Source: Panacibacter ginsenosidivorans
Lineage (GTDB): Bacteria > Bacteroidota > Bacteroidia > Chitinophagales > Chitinophagaceae
Direction of reading: 5' to 3'
DNA: 64,000 bases
NCBI RefSeq assembly: GCF_007971225.1
Contig: NZ_CP042435.1
Coordinates: 1,302,001 to 1,366,000 of the forward strand
Numbering within the stretch: the stretch's first letter is position 1; each line of letters begins with the position of its first letter. The notes below the pieces were generated by a model. That model made no database searches, was not told the origin of the DNA, and saw nothing but the letters and a program-made list of their open reading frames with translations. Positions 1 to 10,146 of the stretch are shown here, in pieces. The translations under genes were made by a program, and so were the position numbers.

Positions 1-124
1 CTTTAGATGAACATATAATCTTTCAGCTCAATTTTTTTGTTACAGTAATTTTTTAACTGGAGTATTTACCCTGACAGAGAATAATTGTATCCTTTATATC
101 CTTTGTTAACACTAATTAATCCGT

Positions 125-3100
125 ATGCCCAAATTTGTACCCTTAAAATCTCTATGGAAGATTTTATTTTCTTTCCTACATTTTGATTCTGCATCAATAT
201 TGTTTAAACCTGCTATAAAATGTTTTTCTTTTCAGGATAATGTTTTTAATTTTTTAAAAAAGAAAGCTGTTACTCCTGCGTGTGTTATTTTTCTCTTTGT
301 TATTGGGATTATACCCACAAAGAGTTTTGCGCAGACAAATTTTAGTAGTGGCACATGGTCATCAGTTTCAATAAGCAGCAGTTGCACATCGACAACTTCA
401 AATTATATACTTAATGCAACCAACGCCACATCGGGCGGAAATTCAACTTCTAATAGCTTTGTAGCAAGTGGTAAAACTGTAACGATCACTTTGCCTTCAG
501 GTTTTACATTGAGCACAATTACCGGTGGCGCGCTTAATGGAAATACGATAGGAACAATAACTGCAACGGCCACTACAGTTTCCTTTTCTACGCCTGTATC
601 AATTGCAAAAGGTGCCTCTTTTACTATTGTTCTAAATGGACTAACCAATAACAGTGCAGCAGGAAACTATCAGCTTTCCATGACGATAGGAAATGCCACG
701 GGCGGAAATAATATTTTTACTACCAGTGCAAATTCACAATTTACCATTACCCAAAACGCAACAATAAGTTTAACATCTGCTGCCGGAACTAATGCACAAA
801 CACCTTGTATCAATACAGCCATAACAAATATCACTTATGCAATTGCCGGTGGAGGGACAGGTGCTACTGTTACCGGCTTACCAGCAGGAATAAATGGTTC
901 TTATAATGCAGGTGTTTTTACAATCAGTGGAACACCAACTGCCGCAGCAGGTACTTATAATTACACCGTAAATACTACAGGAACCTGTACACAGACCAGC
1001 GCAAATGGAAGCATAACTATACAACCAAATGCAACGATCAGTTTGACCTCAGCTACAGGAACTGAAGTACAAGTCACTTGTATTAATACAGCTATCACGA
1101 ATATTACATATGCAATTGGTGGAGGCGGAACAGGTGCTACTGTTACTGGCTTGCCAGCAGGAATAAATGGTTTTTATAATGCAGGTGTTCTTACGATCAG
1201 TGGAATACCAACTGCCGCAGCAGGTACTAATAATTACACCGTAAATACTACAGGAACCTGTACACAGACCAGCGCAAATGGAAGCATAACTATAAAACCA
1301 AATGCAACGATCATTTTAACTTCTGCTACAGGAACTGATGCGCAAACGCCCTGCATTAATACAGCCATCATAAACATTACCTATGCAATTGGCGGTGGTG
1401 GTACAGGCGCTACTGTCACCGGCTTGCCGACAGGGATAAGTGGTTCTTATAATGCAGGTGTTTTTACAATCAGTGGAGTACCAACTGCCGCAGCAGGCAC
1501 TTATAATTATACTATAAACACAACCGGAACATGCACGCAAAAAAGTGCAAATGGGAGCATAACAATAAAACCTGATGCCACAATAAGTTTAACTTCTTTT
1601 ACAGGAACAGATGCACAGGCTCTTTGTAACAATTCGCCTATCTCAGCAATTACTTATGTGATTGCAGATGGTGGAACAGGTGCCGTCACTACCGGCTTAC
1701 CTTCAGGTTTGACCAGTTCTTACAATGCAGGTATATTTACCATTAGTGGCACTCCAAATACAGCAGCGGGAACCTATAACTATACAGTAACTACAACAGG
1801 AACCTGTGCACAGGCAACAGCAAACGGCAGTATAATTGTAAAACCACAACCTCAGGGAAGTTTGTCTGCTAATGGTCCTTTTTGTTCATCGGGTAATGGC
1901 ATGCTTACATGGACATCTTCTGCAGGTACAGGTCCTTTCACTATTATTTACAATGATGGCTCTTCAGATCAAACACAAAATAATGTAATAAGTGGAACTG
2001 CATTTGATTTGCTTACAAATCCACTCGGTGCTACAAATACTTATGCAATTGTTTCAGTGACTGATAATAATGGTTGCGAAAGCAATACAGGCTTTACCAA
2101 TGGCTCGGCAACAATAATCGTTCATCAACCAGTAAATATTACCCTTCAGCCATCCGATGAAACAGTATGCGCTACCTTCCCTGCTACTTTCCAGGTAAAT
2201 GCAACCGGCGATAACTTAATGTATCAATGGTATAGAAATGGCTCTCTTCTTTCAGACGGGGGTCGCATTTCCGGGGCGGCTACCAACACTTTAAATTATT
2301 CACAGGTTAGTGCTGCAAACAATGGAGCCACTTATCATGTTGTTGTGAGTGGAACGAGCCCATGTCCATCAGTAACATCAGTTGATGCTGTATTGAATGT
2401 TGATCAAAAAATAATTATCAATACCCAACCTGTTTCACAAACGATTTGTGAAAACCAGATGGTTAGTTTTTCTATTGATGCTACTGCTTCAGACCCCCTT
2501 TCTTATCAGTGGAGAAAAAGTGGTACAGATATTCCGGGAGAGACGAACAGTACTTTGATTATTTCTAATGTTGCAGCTTCTGATGCAGCCGAGTATGATG
2601 TAATAATATCGGGTCCGGCAGGCTATAGCTGCCCCACTATATTTTCAACAAAAGCAACGTTAACAGTAAATCCGCTTTCTGTTGGGGGTTCTGTTAGCGG
2701 AACTTCTACTGTATGTTCAGGGAGCAACAACGGAACACTTACATTGAGTGGTCAAACAGGAAATGTAGTGCGATGGGAATCTTCAACTGACGGAGGAGCA
2801 ACATGGACAACGATCGCTAATACAACAACTTCTCAATCTTATATAAACCTTACACAAACGACTTTATACAGAGCCGTTGTGCAAAGTGGTGTATGCAGTA
2901 TCGCAAATTCATCTTCTGCAACTATTACAGTTAACCCGGTTTCTGTTGGCGGCTCTCTCGGCGGCACTACTTCAGTATGTTCAGGAAGCAACAACGGAAC
3001 ACTTACATTGAGTGGTCAAACAGGAAATGTAGTGCGATGGGAATCTTCTGTAAATGGCGGAGCAACATGGACAACGATTGCTAACACAACAACTTTACAA

Positions 3101-6100
3101 TCGTATACAAACCTTACCCAAACAATACAATACAGAGCAGTTGTACAAAGTAGCGTATGCAGTATCTCAAATTCTTCTTCTGCAATTATTACGGTAAATC
3201 CTATTTCAGTGGGAGGAGCAGTAAGCGGCGCAGCAACTGTATGCTCAGGGTCCAATAGTGGAACACTTACATTAAGCGGACAAACAGGGACTATAATAAG
3301 ATGGGAATCTTCTACTGATGGTGGCATAACGTGGACAACGATCACTAATACAACTACTACTCAATCTTATACAAATATTATTCAAACAACTCAATTCAGA
3401 GCAGTAGTACAAAGTGGTGCATGTAGTATTACAAACTCATCTTCTGCAACAATTACGGCAAATCCAGTTTCTATTGGAGGTGCAGTTAGTGGTACAGCTA
3501 CTGTATGTTCAGGAAGCAATAGTGGCACACTCACTTTAAGCGGACAAACAGGAAACGTAGTGCGATGGGAATCTTCTGTAAATAGCGGTACAACATGGAC
3601 AACGATTGCCAATACAACTACTTCCCAATCATATACTAATCTTACTCAAACAACACAATATCGGGCGATAGTGCAAAGCGGCGTATGCAGCATTGCAAAT
3701 TCGTCATCAGTAATAATTACCGTAAATCCTGTTTCGGTTGGAGGAACGCTAACACCATCCTCAGCAATTGGTTGCTCCGGTTCTAATAATGGCTCAATTT
3801 CATTGTCTGGCCAAACAGGAAGTGTTATCAGGTGGGAATCTTCTGTAAATGCCGGAACTTCATGGACAGCAATAAGCAATACTTCCACAACACAGGCGTA
3901 TAACAATCTAACACAAACTACAATTTACAGAGCAGTTGTACAAAGCGGCGTGTGTACTGTTACAGCAAATTCTTCAAATGCTGTGATCGTAGTTAATCCA
4001 ACATTTACACCTACAGTTACTGCAACCCCTGTTACAATATGTCTCGGTCAATCTTCAATATTTTCAGCAAGTGGGTATTCAACCGCAACAGGCCCGTTTG
4101 CAGGAGGAGATTTTAATAATGCAAATCCAGCCGGCTGGAGCGTAACAAACAATGGTGTGTCTATTAATTTCCCTGCGAGTGCAGATAATCAAACTACAAA
4201 TCCATGGAGTGAAACAAATGGTCCAAAAACTTTTAATAGTGTTGTTTATAATTCCCAGTTAGGAGGCAAATTTGCAATTGCAAACGGTGCAGAAACGACT
4301 ACTTTGGAAACACCTGTTTTTAGCACAATCGGACTAGCATCGGCATCCTTACAATTTTACCAGGCTTTTAATTTCAATGCAGGAACAACCGGTAAAATTG
4401 AAATTTCGCTTGATGGTGGCGTTACTTATAATACCATACTACAACAATACACTGGCCCTTCTTCTTTTGGTACTTCGAACGGCGGGTTTTCATTAGTATC
4501 TATCCCTTTAACCAATTATCTCAGTCAGTCCAATTTAAGGATACGTTTTTCTTTTAATGGCACTGCAGGAAGTAACTGGGCCATAGATAATGTAGGCATT
4601 CCTGATCCTTACCAGCCTATTGCTTATAAATGGACACCGGCAACATATTTGTCAGTTGATACCGGAAGAACCGTCACTGCCACACCAACTACCGCCGGAA
4701 CATTTACCTATAATGTAAATACACTGGTGGGAGGTTGTGCGGGTGGCAATACAAATGTTACACTTACTGTTAATCCTTTACCCGCTATCTCTGCATCACT
4801 TACCAGTCAAACTATTTGTTCAGGAAGTTCAATTATGCCTGTTTCATTTACAAGTAACATTAGCCCAACAACATATAACTGGACAAGAAATAATACAGCC
4901 GCTGTTACAGGAATTGCGGCAAGTGGTACCGGTACTATTAGTGGTGTATTAACTAATACTACTTCTAATCCCGTAACAGTAACTTTTACAATAACCCCTA
5001 CAGCAAATACTTGTGGTGGCACTCCTATAACAATAAGTGTAATAGTTAACCCGGTTCCCCAGGCATCTATCAGCGGCTCTGCAACCATCTGTAATGGTCA
5101 AAGCGTTACCCTATCGATAAATGTTACCGGAAGTAATGGACTCATCTCCGGCACACTTTCAGATGGCACCCCTTTTAATGGAACTGCTCCTACGGTTTTA
5201 GTAAATGTGGCACCAACAGTAACTACCACTTATACGATCAGCAGTTTAACAAATGGTTCATGTGCTGCTGCAGGTTTAACAGGTAGTGCAACAGTAATTT
5301 GTCCTAACGGGGCTGCAGGGTTATGGACAGGTGCAAAAGACAAGGATTGGTTTAATTGTCTTAACTGGGCCGATGGAAAGATTCCTACAACATCCGTTGA
5401 TGTTAATATTCCTAGCACAGCTGCTAATGTTTGTAATATCGATGCAGCCAATTCTCCTTATGCCTCAGCATATGGAAATGTTGCACAATCAAAAAGCCTC
5501 ACTGTCGATAACAATACGCTCTCATTTATAAACGCATCAGACAGTTTAATAACTGCAGGAAATGTTACCATTAAAAATACAGGGACTATCAACATGACAA
5601 ATGGCGGTAAGTTTGAAGTGCAGGGAAGCTGGGATGACCAGGTAAGCACTGCTGGCTTAGGCTTTAAGGATGGAATTGGAAATGTGATCTTAACAGGAAC
5701 GGTAACACAAACAATAAGTGCAGCAAAGCAGGCAGAACTATTTTATAATTTGAAAATTAATAAAACTTCGGGTATTGCAAGTCTTGCTATAAACGTTACA
5801 GTAGATAATAATCTTACACTTACGAAGGGCGCCTTTGCAACGAACAATAACCTGTTTACATGGAGTAATATTTCAGGCTCAATTGTCTTACCTGCAACTT
5901 ATACCGATAGTTATATCTGCACCTGCAACTCAGATGGTTCACCTGTTACCCCTACCGGCAGCAATGGCTTCCGTATTATTAATGTAAGGGGTAGTTCAGA
6001 GCAGATGTTTCCTGTAAGCAGTGATTTTGTTTCTCCCAACCGAATGTCTTTAAACATGAATAACAGCACTGCTGATGATTTTACTGTTGTTGTTGGAAAG

Positions 6101-7036
6101 GGTGATATCGGCGGCACCTCTGCTCCAAAAGTAAATCGCATCTGGTATGTAAGTGAAGCAACGCCCGGCGGCAGTACAACTACCATGAAATTATATTTTA
6201 CAAAAAGAAACTGGGGCGTTTTCCCATATGGTTCTGCACAGGATGAAGTAGAGGACGGGTTTCTTTGGAGTGATCCGCATCTGGTACAAAAAGACAACAA
6301 TAATCTTTTTGTGAATGTGGCAACAACAGGTACAGCAGATGTACCTAACTATACCGGCAATGCTTTCAACACAGAGATATACGGACGATACTTTATAGAT
6401 GTAAGTTCAGATAACCAGGGAAATAAAAACGGCATCACTGCTTTCAATAAATTTTCTGTTGTGAATATTGGTAACATTATTTTGCCTGTAACACTCACCA
6501 ATATAAAAGCTTACCAGAAAAACAATACGATAGACATTGATTGGACAGCACTTAATGAATTGAATATGGATCATTATGAAGTGGAGAGATCAGCAAACGG
6601 CACCAGTTTTAATACTATTGAAAATGTTGATGCCCGCAACAACGATATTGCAGAGAATTATTATACTGTACATGATACAAGACCTGTTTTGGGTAACAAC
6701 TTTTATCGTATAAAAGCTGTTAATAAAAACGGTGAAGTAAGTTATAGTGTTATTGTTGTCGTTAATATAGGCACTGCCAAATCATCGGTTACTGTGCAGC
6801 CAAATCCTGTGTTTAATAAAATCATTAACCTGCAGTTAAATAATGTTGCTGCAGGAAATTATACAATTGTCATCAGCAATATGAGTGGTCAGCAAATTTA
6901 TAATCAAAAAATCGAGCATGGTGGTGGAAACGCAATGCAGCAAATCATATTGCCATCTTCCATTGCACGTGGCGTTTATATTGTTAGCGTATTCAATAAA
7001 GTTGCCACTTACAATATACATGTTGTAATAGAATAA
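125..7036 (+). CDS. Giant T9SS-exported repeat adhesin-like protein
   Basis: This 2303-residue protein is probably secreted and anchored on the cell surface. A signal-peptide-like segment lies unusually deep: KKK at residues 45-47, a hydrophobic run, then SFAQ at 67-70. No ATG closer to it is visible in frame, so the ATG start with a 44-residue leader is kept. Residues 211-574 are four 91-residue repeats containing GLPAGI and FTISGTPTAAAGTYNYTV, like putative Ig/cadherin-like domains. Ig-like domains follow to about 850. Residues 853-1294 are five 88-residue repeats with VCSGSN, LSGQTG and VRWESS. Later come a jelly-roll-like region (about 1320-1510), PKD-like modules and a final FN-like segment. 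Residues 2223-2303 form a T9SS type A sorting domain (QPNP start). The role in adhesion or gliding is inferred from architecture only. Confidence 0.88.
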   Translation: MPKFVPLKSLWKILFSFLHFDSASILFKPAIKCFSFQDNVFNFLKKKAVTPACVIFLFVIGIIPTKSFAQTNFSSGTWSSVSISSSCTSTTSNYILNATNATSGGNSTSNSFVASGKTVTITLPSGFTLSTITGGALNGNTIGTITATATTVSFSTPVSIAKGASFTIVLNGLTNNSAAGNYQLSMTIGNATGGNNIFTTSANSQFTITQNATISLTSAAGTNAQTPCINTAITNITYAIAGGGTGATVTGLPAGINGSYNAGVFTISGTPTAAAGTYNYTVNTTGTCTQTSANGSITIQPNATISLTSATGTEVQVTCINTAITNITYAIGGGGTGATVTGLPAGINGFYNAGVLTISGIPTAAAGTNNYTVNTTGTCTQTSANGSITIKPNATIILTSATGTDAQTPCINTAIINITYAIGGGGTGATVTGLPTGISGSYNAGVFTISGVPTAAAGTYNYTINTTGTCTQKSANGSITIKPDATISLTSFTGTDAQALCNNSPISAITYVIADGGTGAVTTGLPSGLTSSYNAGIFTISGTPNTAAGTYNYTVTTTGTCAQATANGSIIVKPQPQGSLSANGPFCSSGNGMLTWTSSAGTGPFTIIYNDGSSDQTQNNVISGTAFDLLTNPLGATNTYAIVSVTDNNGCESNTGFTNGSATIIVHQPVNITLQPSDETVCATFPATFQVNATGDNLMYQWYRNGSLLSDGGRISGAATNTLNYSQVSAANNGATYHVVVSGTSPCPSVTSVDAVLNVDQKIIINTQPVSQTICENQMVSFSIDATASDPLSYQWRKSGTDIPGETNSTLIISNVAASDAAEYDVIISGPAGYSCPTIFSTKATLTVNPLSVGGSVSGTSTVCSGSNNGTLTLSGQTGNVVRWESSTDGGATWTTIANTTTSQSYINLTQTTLYRAVVQSGVCSIANSSSATITVNPVSVGGSLGGTTSVCSGSNNGTLTLSGQTGNVVRWESSVNGGATWTTIANTTTLQSYTNLTQTIQYRAVVQSSVCSISNSSSAIITVNPISVGGAVSGAATVCSGSNSGTLTLSGQTGTIIRWESSTDGGITWTTITNTTTTQSYTNIIQTTQFRAVVQSGACSITNSSSATITANPVSIGGAVSGTATVCSGSNSGTLTLSGQTGNVVRWESSVNSGTTWTTIANTTTSQSYTNLTQTTQYRAIVQSGVCSIANSSSVIITVNPVSVGGTLTPSSAIGCSGSNNGSISLSGQTGSVIRWESSVNAGTSWTAISNTSTTQAYNNLTQTTIYRAVVQSGVCTVTANSSNAVIVVNPTFTPTVTATPVTICLGQSSIFSASGYSTATGPFAGGDFNNANPAGWSVTNNGVSINFPASADNQTTNPWSETNGPKTFNSVVYNSQLGGKFAIANGAETTTLETPVFSTIGLASASLQFYQAFNFNAGTTGKIEISLDGGVTYNTILQQYTGPSSFGTSNGGFSLVSIPLTNYLSQSNLRIRFSFNGTAGSNWAIDNVGIPDPYQPIAYKWTPATYLSVDTGRTVTATPTTAGTFTYNVNTLVGGCAGGNTNVTLTVNPLPAISASLTSQTICSGSSIMPVSFTSNISPTTYNWTRNNTAAVTGIAASGTGTISGVLTNTTSNPVTVTFTITPTANTCGGTPITISVIVNPVPQASISGSATICNGQSVTLSINVTGSNGLISGTLSDGTPFNGTAPTVLVNVAPTVTTTYTISSLTNGSCAAAGLTGSATVICPNGAAGLWTGAKDKDWFNCLNWADGKIPTTSVDVNIPSTAANVCNIDAANSPYASAYGNVAQSKSLTVDNNTLSFINASDSLITAGNVTIKNTGTINMTNGGKFEVQGSWDDQVSTAGLGFKDGIGNVILTGTVTQTISAAKQAELFYNLKINKTSGIASLAINVTVDNNLTLTKGAFATNNNLFTWSNISGSIVLPATYTDSYICTCNSDGSPVTPTGSNGFRIINVRGSSEQMFPVSSDFVSPNRMSLNMNNSTADDFTVVVGKGDIGGTSAPKVNRIWYVSEATPGGSTTTMKLYFTKRNWGVFPYGSAQDEVEDGFLWSDPHLVQKDNNNLFVNVATTGTADVPNYTGNAFNTEIYGRYFIDVSSDNQGNKNGITAFNKFSVVNIGNIILPVTLTNIKAYQKNNTIDIDWTALNELNMDHYEVERSANGTSFNTIENVDARNNDIAENYYTVHDTRPVLGNNFYRIKAVNKNGEVSYSVIVVVNIGTAKSSVTVQPNPVFNKIINLQLNNVAAGNYTIVISNMSGQQIYNQKIEHGGGNAMQQIILPSSIARGVYIVSVFNKVATYNIHVVIE

Positions 7037-7160
7037 GGGGCACCTGCACATACAAAAAGAAACAGGCACAACTGTAATTACTACCGTTAATGATGCTAAC
7101 GGATATTGCCGCTGATACTATTTTATTTGCACCAGGAAAGTAAGGATGGAAGAATTTTTA

Positions 7161-7240
7161 TGTACCCGGCTGATTGCTGCTATAATGCTTTTCTTGCGTC
7201 GCACACTTAGGCATTTTGTCTGCTACTCAGCAAAGCTGCT
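7161..7240 (+). repeat. Dispersed core repeat, type B (copy 1)
   Basis: The core at 7194-7209 reads TTGCGTCGCACACTTA, preceded by TGTACCCGGCTG at 7161-7172. The gap 7037-7524 between the adhesin and the next gene holds this copy and copy 2, in opposite orientations. Nothing else convincing is seen in that gap. Confidence 0.75.
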
Positions 7241-7450
7241 GACCATTTTTAACTTTTGAATTTTCTACCTTATACCTGTTTGCTGCATAAGCTCTTTGCA
7301 GAATCTTGTGCTTTTAAAATTGCTTCGTCTATAGTAAGTTAATTTCGTTAATTACTTGCGAAGATATCTTTCATAATGTTCACTGCAGATAAAGTTCAGA
7401 ACTTTTTCCGCATTTATTCACTGCGGGAATGACGCATTTTTTGTTGAATA

Positions 7451-7515
7451 CAGCTCAGAACGTACAAGTGAGTGACACAACAAAAGCTTCATAGCAGTGC
7501 TATAGCCAGTCAAAT
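7451..7515 (-). repeat. Dispersed core repeat, type A (copy 2)
   Basis: The core at 7462-7481 is GTACAAGTGAGTGACACAAC on the plus strand, an exact type A core. It faces copy 1 in the same convergent gap. Confidence 0.85.
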
Positions 7516-7524
7516 AAAAAAGTT

Positions 7525-8373
7525 TCATTTCTCCATTAACTTAACTATTGCTCTATGCAGCAAAGTATTTTCATCTGCCAGCGCATCAAGAATGGAGAAA
7601 TGATTTAATTCCTGCAGTTGCAGCAATTCAACAGACGACGTTTTGTTTATGCATTTGTTATACATATCCCGGCTTTGATCTTTAAACTCGTCTGTTTCGG
7701 CCGCTCCTACTGCAATCAGCAGCGGGTAGTTTTGCGCGGGTATTAGTTCAACAGGGCTGTTTCTTGCAGCCATTTCTTTGCTCATTTGCAAAACATCATT
7801 TCTTTCTGAAAGAAGTATAGGAAGTAACTTAAATAATCCACTAAGTAAAAAAATACCTTTAATGAAAGGCTGCATTTCATTAGCCCATTGTTTACTAAGC
7901 AACATTGCTGCAAGATGCGCACCTGCACTATGACCCGCAATATATACATCATTTGGGTTGGCATTATAAGCGGCCAGGTTTTGCTGCAGCCATAGCATTG
8001 CTTTGCGGCAGGAGGCAACTATTTCATCCATTGTTGCAGCGGGGGCAAGCGGATAGTTAATGAATACGGTTGTTACGTAGTATGGCAGAAAAGATGCGGC
8101 AATGAAATGAAACCTGGTTTTATCAAACATTTGCCAGTACCCGCCATGAATAAAGACAAAGACTTTTGCATTTGATTTATTGGAAGGAAATATATCAAGG
8201 CATTCCCGTGGATGATCTCCATATGCAATATCTTTTATGAACGAATGCTTTTCTCTTGTTGCAGAGCTAAGATTATCCCAACGCTCAAGATAGGTTGCAA
8301 AGTCGGGAACATGCAACCGGTTATTATATTGGATGTTGAGTTGCTCCTGGTTGTATTGCTTGTAAACGATCAT
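7525..8373 (-). CDS. Alpha/beta hydrolase, kynurenine formamidase-like
   Basis: This 282-residue cytoplasmic protein has the alpha/beta-hydrolase layout. The oxyanion motif HGGYW (76-80) is typical of arylformamidase (kynurenine formamidase) and related esterases. The nucleophile is Ser149 in GHSAG, with Asp228 and His258 as probable partners. Family members hydrolyse N-formylkynurenine or small esters, but the substrate cannot be fixed here because no other tryptophan-catabolism gene is adjacent. Its ATG overlaps the stop codon of the upstream DJ-1/PfpI gene as ATGA, so the two are probably translationally coupled in one operon. Confidence 0.8.
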   Translation of the reverse strand: MIVYKQYNQEQLNIQYNNRLHVPDFATYLERWDNLSSATREKHSFIKDIAYGDHPRECLDIFPSNKSNAKVFVFIHGGYWQMFDKTRFHFIAASFLPYYVTTVFINYPLAPAATMDEIVASCRKAMLWLQQNLAAYNANPNDVYIAGHSAGAHLAAMLLSKQWANEMQPFIKGIFLLSGLFKLLPILLSERNDVLQMSKEMAARNSPVELIPAQNYPLLIAVGAAETDEFKDQSRDMYNKCINKTSSVELLQLQELNHFSILDALADENTLLHRAIVKLMEK

Positions 8374-8948
8374 GCAAAAGAAGGAACTTGCTGGGGTTGC
8401 AGGCAGTTAAAAACAAGCTTATAAAACCATGGATGCGATTGCCATGTTTTTCCTGTAACAATTTTACCATCCTGCACTGCTTCGTCTGGTGATACATATA
8501 CACCGCCACAACTTTCTACTTCAAATTTTACATGCTCGTAACAGGCGATCTTTTTCTTGTTCACCAAACCTGCGGTTACCAATATTTGCACACCATGACA
8601 AATAGCAAAAATGTATTTATTGTTGCCGGCAAATTCCTTTACAATATTGATGACTCTTCTATCATTTCGTAGATATTCCGGCGCCCTGCCACCGGGCAAT
8701 AGTAATGCTTCATAGTCTGCAGTGTTTACGTCATCAAAAGAAATATCAGACTCAACGAGGTAGCCTTTTCTTTCTACATAGGTATCCCAGCCTGGTTCAA
8801 AATCATGTATCACAAGGTTCATCCTTTTTACTGCAGGTGCTGCAATTACAGGAATAAACCCTAGTTCCCTTAACCTGTGTGATGCGTAAAGAATTTCAAA
8901 ACTTTCACCTGCATCTCCGGTGATGATGAGTATTTTCCTGGCTGTCAT
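8370..8948 (-). CDS. DJ-1/PfpI family protein
   Basis: This 192-residue protein has the class I glutamine amidotransferase-like fold of the DJ-1/PfpI family. It shows the nucleophile elbow AICHG with Cys117 and the supporting acidic residue Glu15 in GDAGESFE. The LLLPGG motif (82-87) is typical of the family. Members act as cysteine peptidases, deglycase-like or glyoxalase-like enzymes, so the exact reaction is not predictable. It is the first gene of a two-gene operon on the minus strand, with its stop overlapping the start of the formamidase-like hydrolase. Confidence 0.85.
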   Translation of the reverse strand: MTARKILIITGDAGESFEILYASHRLRELGFIPVIAAPAVKRMNLVIHDFEPGWDTYVERKGYLVESDISFDDVNTADYEALLLPGGRAPEYLRNDRRVINIVKEFAGNNKYIFAICHGVQILVTAGLVNKKKIACYEHVKFEVESCGGVYVSPDEAVQDGKIVTGKTWQSHPWFYKLVFNCLQPQQVPSFA

Positions 8949-9020
8949 AACAATCGTGTTTAAATGAAATTACTTTTAAAAGGATTAATGGTTAAAGATA
9001 GATAAAGAATTATGATCTTG

Positions 9021-9086
9021 TTGCTGCATAAAGTTCAGAACGTACAAGTGAGTGACACAATGAAAGGCTGATAGCATTGCAGCAGT
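9021..9086 (-). repeat. Dispersed core repeat, type A (copy 3)
   Basis: The core is at 9042-9060. This copy shows short terminal inverted repeats, TGCTGCA at 9022-9028 and TGCAGCA at 9078-9084, which may mark the true ends of the unit. Confidence 0.85.
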
Positions 9087-9111
9087 AGATAAAAATAAAT
9101 ACACTTCAATA

Positions 9112-9960
9112 CTAAAGACTATCCTTAGCAATAACACTCCAGTCATCACTGCCGTTACCTTTGGCTATCCATGTATCCATTACGGCAGCAATGGCGGGTA
9201 TAACGGTTAAGTTTGTTCCGGCTTCTTTGGCTGCAGATAGCATTAGCCCTGCATCTTTACGTGCCATGTTCAATTCCCATGATGGTTCATTAAACTTAGC
9301 TTCTGATATCTTCTTTAACCGTGCAGGAACTGATGCGCCGGGATTCCAGTTATTGAAAAGTGTAAGCAGTTCTGATGGCTGTATATTATGCACCTTAGCT
9401 AATGCAAGCGCATCAGCAAGGCCGGCAGTAAGGCTTAATAAGAAAAGATTTCCGGAGAGTTTGATGCCTGCAGCTTTACCTTCTTCAGCACCAAAGTTGA
9501 GTAGTTTCCCTGTCATTTTAGATAATGCAGGTTCATATTTTTCAATTACCGATTGATTGCCAGAGACCATCATAAAACCTGTGCTTTCCAAAGCATTCTG
9601 AGGACCCATAAAAACAGGCGCATGCAAATACGTGAAGCCTTTGCTTTTCCAATAAGACGTTCTCTGTATAGCTCCCTTAACCGAAGTAGTGGTATGGTCT
9701 ATAATAACGGCTCCTTGTTGCAATCCATTACTGGCAGATGTTAATACTTCATCAACAGTTGCATCATCCTTAAGTGTAACATGAATAATTTCTGCACCCT
9801 GTACAGCTTCCTCAACCCTGTTGAATGCTTTTGCACCATATGCTTCCAATGCTTTGGCTTTTGCTGCCGTGCGGTTCCAAACCTGAACTGCATCGCCTTT
9901 CTGCAGCATTGCCTTAACGAAGCCGGAGCCTAATAATCCGATACCTATAAATGCTTTCAT
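9112..9960 (-). CDS. NAD(P)-dependent beta-hydroxyacid dehydrogenase
   Basis: This 282-residue protein belongs to the 3-hydroxyisobutyrate dehydrogenase / 6-phosphogluconate dehydrogenase-like family, which oxidises beta-hydroxyacids or reduces small semialdehydes. The Rossmann motif GIGLLG is at 6-11. The substrate loop HAPVFMGPQNA lies around 113-123, and the conserved catalytic lysine is Lys167 in GIKLSGN. Length is normal for the family. It is preceded by a divergent gap shared with the FAD oxidase gene, which is a plausible but unproven functional partner. The substrate is not predictable (imine reductase-like members also exist). Confidence 0.85.
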   Translation of the reverse strand: MKAFIGIGLLGSGFVKAMLQKGDAVQVWNRTAAKAKALEAYGAKAFNRVEEAVQGAEIIHVTLKDDATVDEVLTSASNGLQQGAVIIDHTTTSVKGAIQRTSYWKSKGFTYLHAPVFMGPQNALESTGFMMVSGNQSVIEKYEPALSKMTGKLLNFGAEEGKAAGIKLSGNLFLLSLTAGLADALALAKVHNIQPSELLTLFNNWNPGASVPARLKKISEAKFNEPSWELNMARKDAGLMLSAAKEAGTNLTVIPAIAAVMDTWIAKGNGSDDWSVIAKDSL

Positions 9961-10064
9961 AATACAACTTTTTATAAAGTTAGTAAAGCCCAGGTAGTTT
10001 AACCCATCTTAGGTTCTTAGTAAATTAAACTTTTGAATGCTTTGAGAAAGGATAGTTTTATTTA

Positions 10065-10131
10065 GCTGCATTAAGTTTAGAACGTACAAGTGAGTGACAC
10101 AACAAAAGCTTAATAGCATTAATACAGTTGA
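10065..10131 (-). repeat. Dispersed core repeat, type A (copy 4)
   Basis: The exact type A core is at 10084-10103. This copy lies in a divergent promoter gap, so the family is not confined to gene 3' ends. Confidence 0.85.
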
Positions 10132-10146
10132 TTACAAAAAATATCA

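Noticed and set aside
3016-3906. Several minus-strand reading frames inside the giant adhesin
   Set aside because: They are shadows of the internal repeats of the plus-strand gene, with no signal, family motif or independent start context.
7038-7115. Short frame after the adhesin stop reading TGTTVITTVNDANGYC
   Set aside because: It looks like an adhesin repeat piece but is only about 25 codons, out of frame with the gene and without a start. It may be a relic or chance.
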